DNA from: Glebionis coronaria
Taxonomy: Eukaryota; Streptophyta; Magnoliopsida; Asterales; Asteraceae
DNA length: 64,000 bases
Assembly (NCBI GenBank): GCA_025667525.1
Contig: CM046874.1
Location: 281,528,880 to 281,592,879 of the forward strand
Direction: 5' to 3'
The position numbers were made by a program, and so were the translations under genes. Within the stretch, counting starts at the first letter, position 1, and every line of letters starts with the position of its first letter. Below the pieces are notes generated by a model that saw only the letters and a program-made list of their open reading frames with translations, did no database searches and was not told where the DNA came from. This document shows, piece after piece, positions 51,091 through 63,080 of the stretch.

Positions 51091-54042
51091 ATGTTAAAAA
51101 ATGGAAAATAATAGGCTACGTATCCGTAAAACAAAGTGCACGTACCAATTACTATTCACCAGGTACAAATTTAAAATGCATTAAAAGTAAATTTCTTGAA
51201 ATGAAAGCTAAATGAAAGTTTAAGGACTAAAATGTAAATTTCAGAAACTACAAGGACCAAATGTGAAAATTATAACAACTAATAACAAATCTAACAACTT
51301 TTTAAAACTGTCTAACTGAATTTGCCAAAAATTGAAACTTTAAGGACTGATATTAAGCAAACCCTAATAACTAGAAAGATTAGCACATATTACAAACAAT
51401 TACAAACAACAAGGACCAAAGCGTAATTAATTGGAAATATTAATGAAAACGGGTTAAGAACAATCAATAAGCTGGTTTGAGCTTATTTTTGAACCAAATC
51501 AACTCTGGCTTGTTTTAAAATGCTTAAAATGGAAAATGAGCTAGACTTGTAAAAGGAAATTTCTTAAAAGCTTGTAAAACTCAAACTAGCTCATTCTAAT
51601 AAGCCAAGAATAAGCTATCTTGACATCCAGACTTCCACAACTTGATTTTCTTGTAAAATCTGATTAATCACCTAACAAGAGGAATGGAATGTCTTTTAAA
51701 ACTAAAAATAATTAACTGGATAAGCCAGAATATGGAATTAAGCACAAATGAGCTTATTTGACCAAGCGTTGACCAAAATTTCCAAAAAGCCGATTTTCAT
51801 AGAATCCACTCAGGACAAGTTGGCAACAAGATTTGTGAAAGAAAATAGCTAGTTTATGAAGTAGAAATTAAGATATGAGAAAACAGATTGACCTTTATTA
51901 CAGAAACTAGCATTTGCTCATGTGCTTATCAAAAAACTGATTTCGCACTCAAACTTGTAAACTGTATGATTTCCTTATAGACACTAATACTTTGGATGTT
52001 GAACTACAAGTAGAAACAGTTTTTAGACAATATGATCAAGAAATGAAGTAATGCCAATGGATTGAATTTGGCTAGTTTTATGATGAACAAGTAAACAGAT
52101 TTTTGACCCAAACTTTTTATGTACCAATTGCCTCTTTGTCTGAACTTTTGACCACAAACCTGAACCAAAATGTTTACTCTATGTAACCAAATGTAAATGA
52201 TCACGAATCAACCAGTTTAACAAACTCTAATCACCAAAACTCATTAAATCTAAACACTACTTAAAAAATCTGTTAAAGACTTTTACAAAGGTAATTTACT
52301 CACAATTGTGAGACAAGTTTTGACTCTTATCAAATCTTATTTAGATGACCAAATGAAATGTAATTGAGCTGAAAACAAGTAGCTTACAACTCTTAACCAT
52401 AAAATGAACCTTAAGACCTATTACTGATGAAAATACTTAACTAAAATCAAGTAAACTAAGATTAAGAATATAAGATAACTCAACTAATACCAAACTAACA
52501 CAATTAAGCTAAAATCAAGCTAAGCAAACATTCAGTTCAACAAGTAAACTTTATACTAAGAATGTAGCACGCAAAGCTGATTTAGGGGAACCTAAAACAG
52601 GATTTTTAACACCTTTTAGCAATAGGCCTCCTCTGATGTAGTAGAGGAGCGCTGAGCTCTCTATAAGAAATGTCCTTTGACCCAATTCAACTCAATTAAA
52701 CAACCAAATCACCTCCAAAAGCCATATCTGATCAGTTCATCTAAAAATCTGCTACTTCTGAACTCTGAATAGAACTTGAACCAAAACTGGCTAGAATAAC
52801 TGGCAAAGCTTCCAAATTACAACAAAAGTTCTATTGATCACTGAAGATCAACAGAAACAATAGGTATCAACAAGATATAAGAATCGAGTGAAGTAGATGA
52901 AGGTAAAGAACTGAATATTTTTGTTTTATTTATTTGGGAGGGAAAAACTGTTACAAATGCTAACTGTCTACTAATAGACTCTTAAGTGTGTGTCAAACAC
53001 TTAGGAGTTTGTTGTGACTGAAAAGGAGAACTAGAAATGAAGAAAATGGAAATGTGTGTTTTTTCACACTTTAAGCTACACGTTACAAATGAGGGCCTAT
53101 ATGTTCTATTTATAGAGTGGAAAGGAGAAGTTGTTGGGGTTGATGACGTGTCTTGGCCAATGGGAGAGTGCCAGGTGTCATGATCCTCTTGATTTCAAAT
53201 TCGTCTTCAAGAACACAAAAGGGGATTTTTGATCCATTGATTCTTAATCTAATTGGGTTGCAGGGTTGGATTCGTCCTTCAATTTAGAGTCTTTTTCATG
53301 TAGAAAACTTGTCCTGAAATCCACTCTAGCTAATGTTGAGTTCTGGGTTCGTTAGTTGAAGAAGATGACACGTGGCTTGATTTGATCGGGTTTTAACTAG
53401 GCACACGGATCATTATCCAACTTGGATAAAATGAATATTGCTTGTCTGGCTGCGATTGGCTAGAAAGAAGATAATGCGTTTTACTATTCTTGATTCGGTA
53501 TTTAATGCAAAACGGCTAGTGGCTTATGACGTGGTGATCCAGATACCACTTTTCCTTTCTTCCCATTGGTTGAAATGTTATACATGGATTAATACGAAAG
53601 TTTGTATGATTTTGTCACTTTCAGCCCTTGAACTTTGGCAGAATATACATTTGAGCTCTTTTCTTCATTTCTTTGGCAATTTCAGTCCTTTGACTTGCAT
53701 TCTTGAATATTTGAGTCCTTTGACTTGGTTGACTTGAAGGTTGACCAGGTTTGACTTTCATCTTGACTTTTTCCAAAATTGCACTTAAGTCCTTTAACTT
53801 TTGAACATTGTCAAGATAGGTCCTTTCTTCAAATGGCTTGTCACCTTTGATCCTTCTCTTGTCATTTCATCATAAATGAGCTTGATTTCCCTTGTTTGCT
53901 TGAAATTTGTATCCTTGTTACCTATTTAAGCACAAACACAAAACATACCTCATAACACCGCTTTATAGCACAAAAGTTAGATATTTGTTATGTGTTTTAG
54001 GGTGATTTGTTGACTTATTGATATGAGATTTTGCTCATACCA
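51090..54042 (-). repeat. probable solo LTR of an element D relative, inserted in Athila-2
   Basis: The right (minus-strand 5') end, TGGTATGAGC-AAAATCTCATATCA, parallels the element D LTR start TGATATGAGTGATTTTACTC. A minus-strand TATA box (CTATAAATAG, 53106-53115) lies about 930 bp in, just as D's TATA lies about 955 bp in. No internal domains lie next to it. The left edge is uncertain (estimated from D's length) and no target duplication was found, so it may be truncated. Confidence 0.5.
53106..53115 (-). promoter_or_regulatory. TATA box of the solo LTR
   Basis: CTATAAATAG on the minus strand, preceded by pyrimidine-rich sequence, in a position matching the U3/R border of the element D LTR. 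Confidence 0.55.
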
Positions 54043-54472
54043 GGGCCTTAATCTCTATCATCGCATAAGTAAAAAATATATCCTCGTGAACATTCAAGAC
54101 AAAAATAAAATATAAGAGATACCAAATAGGATTAAGGGAGTCTAAGTACGTGATTAGGGCATATGAGTAGTGTTAGCATTACTATCTTATAATGACAATG
54201 ATCTCGTTACACGCTTGGCATGGAATTGAGTGAAAATCGAGGACGATGAAATTATTTCTAACGAAGCATTCACGTGTTCTTGTTCTATGAACCTAAACGT
54301 CCCATTTTACGATGAAAATCCTACATTATGTCTAAAACGCAAGTAGTGCAAGTAGTAGTAATGTAGTAAGTTTATGATTCAATAAAAGTGCATAAAAAAT
54401 AAATTTTGGAGATGCTACGATACTTTATTCTAGCATTACGTGAGGGCACGACAATGGTTTAGTATGGGGGAT
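54043..54472 (+). other. 3' end of Athila-2 internal region and polypurine tract
   Basis: Shares a segment with element D: ACAATGATCTCGTTACACGC followed by TTGGCATGGAATTGAG at 54188-54225 resembles the minus strand near 63240-63290. The tract AGTATGGGGGAT (54461-54472) precedes the LTR. Confidence 0.7.
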
Positions 54473-57400
54473 TGATGAGACTGCTTTTATACATAGTCTC
54501 ATCGTCCAAAACGGGCTTAAAATGATAAAAATATCATAAAATGTGCCAAATATATGCTTGTGTTTGTTGAATGTATATTTTAGGTACGGATATTGAGAAT
54601 GACAAAAGATCACATGAAACAAGCAAAAACGAACACGGGAAACGAAGCCGCACAATGAACCGGACCCTAGAGTTTATTTTCCAAGAAAAGACCTTGAAGA
54701 ATTGAAGATTGTACAAGAAGGGTCCTTCATTATTGAAGAATTGACACTTTATACCCTTGTATATTCATAATTACAAGTTTGGTCCTTAAAGTTTGTCAAA
54801 ATTACAAAAAGGACCCTCAACTTTGAAGAATTGGCAAGAGTGGTCCTTTAAATTTGAAGACTTGTCACTTTTAGTCCTCCTTGAAGACAAAGAAACAAGT
54901 GAAGACCTTGAAGATTGAAGACATGCCAAAAACAGCCCTTCAAATATCATCAAATTACAAAACAAGTCCTTGAAATACCTTTGCAAAAGTTTTATGGCCA
55001 AAGTCTAAAAAACAAAACTTCTTTAACAAAGGGAAATCAGCTTTGCATTGTTTAAACTTGATATGAAGAAAGAGGGAAAGAAGGAGGGTGAAATCTGGCA
55101 AACATCCAAAGTTACCTAGACCAGTGCTATGTTGACACGTGCCCCACTATACACCAACAACCAATCAAAACCCACCAACATGCCACATCACCATCCACTC
55201 ACCACCGGTTTTAAACTAACTAATTAATTAGTTAATAAACACGAGCTAAACACTTTTTCAAAAACAAAACTGGATCAAATACCTGTTCTTGATGTTCATA
55301 ATCCGATTTGGGTATTTTCTAAACACCAAAAATTAAACCCCAATCTCTTCCAGATTTGAGATTAAGGGTGCACTAAACAAAACCCAACCCTCAAACCCTT
55401 TGCCACTTCACCCCAAGTGCTCACATGATACTCCCCTGCATACACTTTTGGGGAAAATGACAAAGCTTGCAGAGAATGAACAACCCACAATCCAGCTTTC
55501 ATCCTAAGCATTATTTGGACCCTTTGATCAACTTTTCACCAGCTAGCATCAAACGAACGTCCAAAAATTCTTCACATGGCTTGAAAGTTCAAAATTCGAC
55601 AAGGGCAATTCAGGGACTTCACCAACTAGGGTTTCTAGTTTTTATTCAGTATTTTAGTTTACATAGTAGCCTATATAAAGGCATAGGGTTACAACATTTC
55701 AGTTTGTTCTTGGATTTCCTAGGTCAAAGTTCTGTAAATCATATTTTCAAGTGAATGAAAAATGTTTGAATCTTGTGACGAATTCCAAGTCCCAATTTAC
55801 TTTCTTGTTATTGTTAACTGATATGAGTTTGTGATTTCTTACTTTCAAAGTTTGGTTTTAAAGTAAATTTTTTTCCAAAAATCTAATTTTTCCTAGTTTT
55901 AGTTCAAACACTTGAACTTTTGGATCATAAGTTGATCATAACACCCTGATAAGGAGATTATCAAGGTGTTGTGAAGCTTGTGGTTTGAGAGGATTCAAGG
56001 AGTAGGGAACAAGCTTGGAAGAAATCTTGTTCATTTTCCATTTTTCTTTCATATAATCTGTTTGTTCCTAATCTTGTTGATCTTAGCAGCTTATTGGAAG
56101 CTTGTGGTTGTTAAGCTACCACAAAATCTCAAACAATTCGTGAGTGTGGATGTACATTCATGAGGTTTGAACCCTTTTCTCCCAAAAATCTGTTAAAAAG
56201 TGGTTTTGAGTGATTTTGGTGTTCTGCTATTGTATGTGGTGTTCTTGTGGCTTGAATCTTGTTCTTACTGCATGATATTGTTGGTATGATGCTTGTTTGA
56301 GTTTGGTATAACTTGAAAACATTTTTACTTTGCAAAATTTTGATTTTCAAAAGTTAAAAGGGTTGGGTCTACTGTTTTATGTTTTAAATGTTGGATTGAG
56401 TAGTTGTGTAAGGGTGTTTTGTGTTTTTACTTAATATTCAAGTGTATGTGTGCTGCTATTTGCAAGTCTAGTGCTTTTAAACTTCAAATCTAAATCTGTG
56501 CTATAACTAGCTTGTTTTAGGCTATTTTGACTTTAAAATTTGGGAACACCTATAATGTATGCTTATTTAGGGTTAATAAGTGCTTAAAGATAGTTTGTGT
56601 AACCTGTGAAGTAGATTTGTGTCTTTGAATTTGGAACTATGGTCAATTAGATCAGCAAATAGCTTTTGTGTTCATCATTGTTCATCAGTAATATTAATCA
56701 AGCCTAAAATCAGTTCAAATCTTGTAACCAGTGCATGAAATGAGTTTATTTGTGTTTAATTAAGTTATTGTGAGTTGTTGTATGCTTTTGGTGGACTATG
56801 GTTAGCTTATCCTTGCTTAAACTGCTTATTTCATCAAAACTGCTTATTGTTCATGTCTGGGTGATATCTGAGCATAAATTGAATTAATTACACTAATTGG
56901 CTAGGTGATTTTGTGTTTTCTTTGTTGATTGTGACTCCTTACAACCCACTGGTTGCAAGGGTGCCTTGTTTGTCAATTAAATCCAACAAAAGACCACTAA
57001 AAACAACAAGTCAAGAAAGTCAAACAGTGGGAACCCTTTCCCACTGCTACTAGCCACTGCTAGTGTTAATTTGTGAACAGCTTATTAATAAGCTATAATA
57101 GCTTATTCTATTGTGCAACAACTTTGTTTTGGTAATCAATCTTCCTTATTTGACCAATTTGACTAATCTGGAGCTTTTGAGCCTTTGACTTTTAGGTTTG
57201 ACTAGAAAACGTATTGACTTTTCTTTTTCTAAACAGCTTATTGCTTTTTCCAGCTTATTCAGTGTGCTTATTTGAAATCTTTTTTTATTATTAAGCTTAG
57301 TTAAGTGATTTATAACATTTTGCAAAAAGAATCAGCTCTTGAATCAGCCTAGACTCGAAAACGACTATTTTGTCGTTTTGTGAAGAGAGCTTTTGCTTAT

Positions 57401-58488
57401 TTCAGGCTTATTTCTTGGGCTTATTCAAAATTTCCTTTTACAAACATCTTTATAAGGTCAAGAGAAGGACGTGTGTAAAATTTCAGCTTATGGCATTGGC
57501 TTATAGCTTAATAGGCCAAAAAGCCCATTAAGAATAAGTTGTTTTCATTTAAGCTGTGATAAGCACTTATTCAGCTTTTAGGCCTTTAGAGTTTTTTTTT
57601 TAAAATCAAATTTTAAGCTTAGCTGGTGATTTTGGGCCATTTTGGTGAACATTTTTCTTATTGGGCCATAATAACCCCAATTAGTGGACTGTTTTACTGT
57701 TTGGCCCATTTGGAGGCCCATTAGGGGTATTTTGTAATTTCAATTTCATTTTCTGTTTAATTAGGTTAATATAAACTAGTTTGCAAGTTTTTAGGATTTT
57801 TTTATAAATTTTGAATTTTTATTAATATTTTATTATTAAAAAGTATTTTTAGTATTTTTGCAACTTTTTCATTTTTCTTAGGTTAATACATTAAGTTAGG
57901 ATTTTTAAAACTATTAGATTACTTTTCTCATCATTTAATTAATTTTTAGGATTATTTTAATATTTTTATAGTTTTTAATCATTTTTAAATAGTTTTAATT
58001 AGTTTTAAAATTTTCAAAAATAATTTTTAGTTTAATTAAGTTATTTTAGAGGTTTACAAATTGAAGAATCTTATTTTGGGCTTTTTGTTAATTAAATTGA
58101 TTTTTAGGCTCTAATTAGCACTAAAAAATTATTATTTAATTAAATAAAAGGTTTGAGTAATTTTTGATTTTTTGTAAACACTAATTGCATTTTTAGGATT
58201 TAATGTAATTTTCTAGCAATTTTTAGGATAATTTTTAAATTTTGTCACGTTTTACGGTTTAACGTTTATGTCTTTCGTTATAGTTTAATTTTATTCGTAA
58301 CCGCCATCATTTTCCTTTTTCTCTTTTTTCATCAATATTAATCTCAAAGTTAATCATCTCTTAACACACACACCAAGCCTCCTTGAGAACGAACTCACCT
58401 TTGGGTCATTTGTGCACGGTTTTCCTAAACCGTCGTACTTACCCTAATTACCTTGTTTTCCTAAACAAGTGTAAAATTACAATCATCA
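54473..58488 (+). repeat. 3' LTR of Athila-2
   Basis: About 4.02 kb, starts TGATGAGACTGC, ends ACAATCATCA. Collinear with 39079-43124 with numerous small changes. One (TTTTATTATTA) array is shorter (57820-57845 versus 42420-42480). Confidence 0.95.
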
Positions 58489-58493
58489 GTAAA
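58489..58493. repeat. target site duplication GTAAA, right copy
   Basis: GTAAA directly after ATCATCA, matching 39074-39078. Confidence 0.92.
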
Positions 58494-58863
58494 GAACAAG
58501 AGTCTAGGGTCTCCATATAAGCAGAGACATCAGGGAACCCAACAACAACTGCTGATATCACTAAGGTATTTACTCTTTCTTTTATTCTTTTTTTTCAGAA
58601 TTTCACAAGCAACCGCTCTCAAACGTCTGTAGGAGAGAGTGGTGAAGTTTAAGGCTATCCTCGACCTTAGAGAGTCTGTGTCTGCACTTAGATCTTCTAA
58701 GACCTCTGTACACTCTGTCTTTTCACCAAGAAATGACTCATTTGTGCTTATAACGCACTCGATGATCTTGCATCCTCTAGATAGTGCTTTGCGTAACAAC
58801 AACCAGAACACACATATGTCTCGACCTAGAGCCTCTGAACTTGACTCAGTCTCTGGGTTCACT
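58494..58863 (+). pseudogene. continuation of the split decayed ORF, downstream half
   Basis: Joined at the target site, the frame from 39078 continues with EQESRVSI then a stop, followed by decayed sequence. A GT/AG-like pair at 58566-58598 encloses only 33 bp, too short for a normal plant intron. The two frames of about 110 codons here are on opposite strands and unconvincing. Confidence 0.4.
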
Positions 58864-59400
58864 CATTTAAAAGAGTCCCAAGAATTTTATTCTTTAGAAG
58901 GCTGGATAATCATCCCCAGCCTCCTAGGGGCAGCGCAACAGACGACCATTACTCTCATCTATCTCACTTAAAAGAGTCCCAAAAAATTATTCTTCTTTTA
59001 GGGGCTAAATAATCACCCTCAGCCTTCCTAGGGGCAGCAAAAATGTTCATACTAACCAATATCATACTCACAATTAAAAGAGTCCCAAGGAGTAATCCTT
59101 ACGGGGGTGCTGCACAATTACACCCAACTATCCTAGGGACAGCGAACGGCGACCATTCACCTTATCATGCTTAACTAAGAAAAAAGTCCCAAGGAGAAAT
59201 CCTTAGGGGGGGGGGGGGGGCTGGATAATCACACCCAGATTTCGTAGGGGCAGCGAATGGCGATCCTTCACCTTATTACAAACTCACAATAAAATATTCC
59301 CAAGGAGAAATCCTTAAGGGGGGGGGGGGGGCTGGATAATCACGCCCATCTTTCCTAGGGGCAGCGAATGACCATCTTTACCTTCATTACAAACTCATCA
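58864..59400. repeat. five ~100-bp tandem repeats with poly-G runs
   Basis: Units start near 58864, 58969, 59075, 59172 and 59288. Each has AAAAGAGTCCCAAGGAG, a G-rich run, CTGGATAATCA, CTAGGGGCAGCGAATGG and ATTCACCTTAT. Runs of 15 G (59206-59220) and 14 G (59318-59331) occur in the last two copies. Lies between the two recognisable parts of the decayed ORF, as within an intron. Confidence 0.85.
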
Positions 59401-59427
59401 TTCTGGTACTAACTTATCTTATACAGG

Positions 59428-59770
59428 AACAAACACTTAGTGATGAACAACGAGGTGATCAGACATACATAGTCACAGATGATGATATTGTTGGGGTATC
59501 CACTAAAATGGAACAAGATTTCTCTGACCCAAAATCAATGCTAGAGGATGATATAATAGAGATAGATGATGATCCCTCAATATCTGGCTTTGAGGAAATG
59601 GAGGATGATGACTTTGTTACTTCCACTACAAACACCTCTAGCATTGAAGAACAATCTGCTCATATCTCACTATTTCCAAATGTCCAAGAGCTTGCAGCAA
59701 AGAGACTTTGGCTCAGCAACAAGCTACACCTATCTCTTTCATAATGATGCAGAATGTTCAAGAGCTTGAA
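59428..59770 (+). pseudogene. acidic tail segment of the same decayed ORF family (putative exon)
   Basis: After a CTTATACAG acceptor-like step, an open stretch reads EQTLSDEQRGDQTYIVTDDD, IIEIDDDPSISGFEEMEDDD and ends at 59742. The SGFE and acidic Asp/Glu clusters recall the C-terminal part of the Tanacetum-type hypothetical proteins mentioned for 37967. The frame is open for about 100 codons but no start or function is established. Confidence 0.4.
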
Positions 59771-60084
59771 TTCATAAGACTCTGGACACAACACCAGGCT
59801 TAACCCATTCCATTTCCCTCAATGACAAATGTTTAAAAATTAGGTGTTGGGGACCTTTGGGTGAGACGAGGTGACCTAAGCTCAACCAAGCCTGATGTTA
59901 AACAAGATGCTATCTAATCTGAGCTACAAGCTATCTCTCATACTACCATAGATCTGAGAAACAACTTGTAAAGTTCTTTGTCCTCAACACTTAACACAAC
60001 TCTCATATCCATGCTTCCACAACTCTCATATCCATGCTTCCACAACTCTCATATCCATGCTTCCACAACTTTTGGGAGAGGCAC
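59771..60084. other. spacer with three 23-bp tandem copies
   Basis: Decayed sequence, then three perfect copies of TCTCATATCCATGCTTCC plus ACAAC at 60001-60069. Nothing else visible before the element D LTR. Confidence 0.8.
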
Positions 60085-60772
60085 TGATGTGATCGTGATA
60101 GTATAGTGATAATTAGATACGTTATAGGGTAAATTAGAAAATTACCTTTAGCAAAAAGTAATAGTCTAAAATTACCAAAGACGGATTCAATTAAACACGT
60201 TGGTGAACCAAATTCGTTGTACACGAAGATCTTATGAATTTGAGACGTTTTACTTTGATTTGGACAATCGATTCGAATCGGTTTTCGGTTTTTAAACTAA
60301 AATTAATTCTACAAAGTTTAAACCTAAAGTGCATGAATCGTAAACCCCCAAATTATTTTAATCTAATTACTTTAAAATTAAAACTATTTAAAAAATAAAC
60401 TATTTAAAAATCTATAAAAATTATTCTATTAAAATAACTTTAACTCTATTTAAAAATCTAATAAAACATTTAAAACTAATTAAATTTATTAAAATTTACT
60501 TAAACCAAATCTAATTTTTAAAACTATTTTTTAATTTAAATCTAAAAAAAAATCTTATTATTTAAATACTACTTAAACTTTTAAAATTAATAAAAACATT
60601 TTTTTATTTTTTTTATTATATTTTATTCTGAAACTATTTATTACTGAAATTTACTTTAATAAAAATATTAATTAAAACTTATATAAACGAAAATTACTTA
60701 ATCTACAACTTAAATGAAACTGCCAGTAATAATATTACTATATTAATTACGTAACAGAAAGTAAACTCAAAA

Positions 60773-60846
60773 GAGCTTGTAGCTCAGTTGGTTAAAGCGT
60801 GAGGCTGTGAACCGCGAGGTCGCAAGTTCGAGACCCACAAGGGCCA
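60773..60846 (+). other. tRNA-like sequence with pol III A and B boxes
   Basis: TAGCTCAGTTGG (A box) and AGTTCGAGACC (B box) are spaced as in a tRNA, and the ~74-bp stretch ends GGGCCA. The seven-base anticodon loop would be CTGTGAA (GTG, His). However, the acceptor stem has three or more mismatches and the T stem pairs at only two of five positions, so a functional tRNA is unlikely. It may be a tRNA pseudogene or the head of a SINE. T-rich tract 60854-60870 follows. Confidence 0.5.
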
Positions 60847-62106
60847 TATTTTGTGAATATATTTTTTTTGACAGTAAAAACGTGATGGAGTCACAGGAGG
60901 TGACTTTTAAAATTGTTGGGATAGCTGATAAGGATATCAGCTTATGAGTATATCAGATCAAAAGAATCTGATAGCTTATAGCTTAATCAATATTCAGCAA
61001 GAACATAAAGCAGCCAAACAAACAATAATTCATCAAGATGATTAAATTAGCACATCTAAGAACACAACTAATGCAGAAACATAGAATAACTGCAACAATC
61101 ATTCAGTAAAAGCCTTCAAACAAATGCCAATATCAGACATTCAGATTCAACAATATAACCCCAATCTTATCAGCTTAAAATAAGAGCAAATATAGCAAAT
61201 GACTAATAAAACAATTTTAATTCCAAACCAATAATATCGGATTAATTTACTGATCATTCAGCATCATCAGTAGAAAACAAATAAAAAAACAGACTAAAAC
61301 GTTATCTAATCCAAGCAGCATATGAATCCTACTGCTAGAAACAGATTAATAAACTCAGACTCTAAAGCCAAATAAAGCATAACTCAGATTACAAGCAAAG
61401 CATGAATCAAATTAGAAAAATGAAAATTAAAAACTACTATTAATAGGTAGTTACTGACTAGCAAGAAAAGTATCAATCCAACCAAGTCAAACAGATACAT
61501 AAGCAGATTATTTAAACAACCAAACAAACTTTATACACGTAATAACCAATCAAACTGCAATCACGCATCAATCTAAGCAGATACATCAAGAACTGGTCCA
61601 TATAATCCTATTTCACATATTATTTAACTTATTAACAGATTAAAGATAAAACATGTAAAATAACACAAAATTAACCAGTGAACATACCATTTGAAGTAAA
61701 CCTTTGAGAAGAAGGTTGTGCTGAACAACCTTGTGAACCCGAATCTACACCACCATCAATCACCATTCACCATTCGAACCAACACCATCATCAATAAAAA
61801 TCTCAAACAGTATTTTATTTATCCAATAGGGATAAATTGATTCCAAATTCCACTTTTATTAATCAATCAAAGCTATTTAATTAACTTTAATCAATTAATA
61901 TTCATATAATATCAAAACTAGATTATAACAAGAATAATTAAGTAAACCAGTAAATTAATAAAGACTTTTGAAACTCAAACCCACTTTTATTAATTTCGGT
62001 AAAGATTACAAAACTATTAAAAATGAAATACAAATTATTCTAAACCTATTTTAACATTATAACTCTAAAGAGAAATTGGAATGCTTGAATTACAGAAAAT
62101 AGGGGG

Positions 62107-62115
62107 TTTTTATAG
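62107..62115 (-). promoter_or_regulatory. TATA box of the element D LTR
   Basis: CTATAAAAA on the minus strand followed by CCCCC, about 955 bp from the LTR start. Likely core promoter for the retroelement transcript. Confidence 0.6.
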
Positions 62116-63038
62116 CCATCCCAAAGGCTTCTTGGAGAGCATATTCGAATCTTTAATCAGCATATTCGAATCTTTAATCAGCATATTCCATCTCTTATTC
62201 TCTTTGATTCGTTGATTTTGCCCATGGATTGCCAGTTTGTCACTAATTTGGTGAGGTGGAGGGCTTTAATTGGAGGATTGAGGTTGGATGATGTATCAAG
62301 CCCAATCACATGCTGCCACGTCAAAGATGCTATCCACTCCTTCTACTTCTGCCTTCCGAAAACATGGGGAATTAATTCCCCATGCGTGTGAATAACCCGT
62401 GTGAACAAAACCCCCAATTAATATTAACTTTTGGGTGAATTAGGGTTTTGAACAGTAACAATGGAGTTACTGGTTTTGTGGGTGAAAAGGTGAGAGATGA
62501 TGCATAGGTTGTATCGAAGGTATTATTTTATTGTGTGTGAGAAAGTGGAATATAAATGGGTAAAACGTGTGGTGGTGTGGGGATATGGTATATAATCGTT
62601 TGACTGAAAAGTAACACAAAATTTTGCGTCTAGTAACTTTCCCTTTCTTTTGTGGGCTTGAAACCCATCACTTCTTTTTCCCTTCATTTCTTATATCTTT
62701 TTGATGGGCCTTTGAGTCCAAAATGGCTATACTCCCATCCGTTTGTTGATTTGGGCCTTAATTGGCTTATTTCATCCAAAGTAAATAACTCAAAACCCCT
62801 TATTGGGCTTTTGGGCCCATTTGGCAATTGTGGGACCCACTTGGACCATTTTTCTTCATAAGAGTTAAATCCACTAAATCGAACTCGATTTTGGCTTCCT
62901 CGATCTTTTTCTTCAAACTCGTGTCGGTTTTTGTCGATTTTCGTGAACTTGGTACCTACACACACGAAACAAGAAAACAACACATATACAAGGCATTTTC
63001 ATATGTTTTATGCATTTATTCATTGTTATTTGACATAA

Positions 63039-63066
63039 TTGATATGAGTAAAATCACTCATATCAA
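63039..63066. other. perfect inverted repeat at the LTR terminus of element D
   Basis: TTGATATGAGT / ACTCATATCAA, 11-bp arms with a 6-bp loop, ending exactly at the LTR edge. The solo LTR at 54016-54042 has the same arrangement with one mismatch. Confidence 0.8.
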
Positions 63067-63080
63067 ACTCCCCCTTGCTA
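63066..63080 (-). other. polypurine tract of element D
   Basis: The minus strand reads TAGCAAGGGGGAGTT, immediately before the LTR start. The GAGGACACGGCAATTGC just upstream is the motif usual at this point in this lineage. Confidence 0.7.

Larger units (their letters stand above)
39079..58488 (+). mobile_element. complete Athila-type LTR retrotransposon (Athila-2), 19.4 kb
   Basis: Both LTRs (39079-43124 and 54473-58488), the tRNA-Asp-type primer site, gag-pol, a polypurine tract and flanking GTAAA duplications are present. The internal part is about 11.3 kb, of which about 3 kb appears to be a later minus-strand solo LTR (near 51.09-54.04 kb). LTRs differ by roughly 5% in the stretch I compared (about 15-18 changes in the first ~300 bp), so it is older than Athila-1 and B. 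It split a decayed ORF (37967 and 58494). Confidence 0.95.
60085..63065 (-). repeat. 3' LTR of element D
   Basis: About 2.98 kb. The minus-strand start TGATATGAGTG abuts the polypurine tract at 63066. The other edge is placed at TGATGTGATCG (60085) by analogy with the ATCA ends of the other two Athila LTRs, uncertain by a few bp or more. AT-rich (60300-60700), with a TATA box at 62107. Confidence 0.6.

Noticed and set aside
49588..54472. Search for an envelope-like frame after Athila-2 pol
   Set aside because: No frame above about 100 codons and no transmembrane pattern; the region is noncoding and partly an apparent solo LTR.
58566..58598. GT...AG pair resembling an intron in the split ORF
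   Set aside because: Only 33 bp, too short for normal plant splicing.
60773..60846. Functional tRNA gene
   Set aside because: Acceptor and T stems have too many mismatches; kept only as a tRNA-like sequence.
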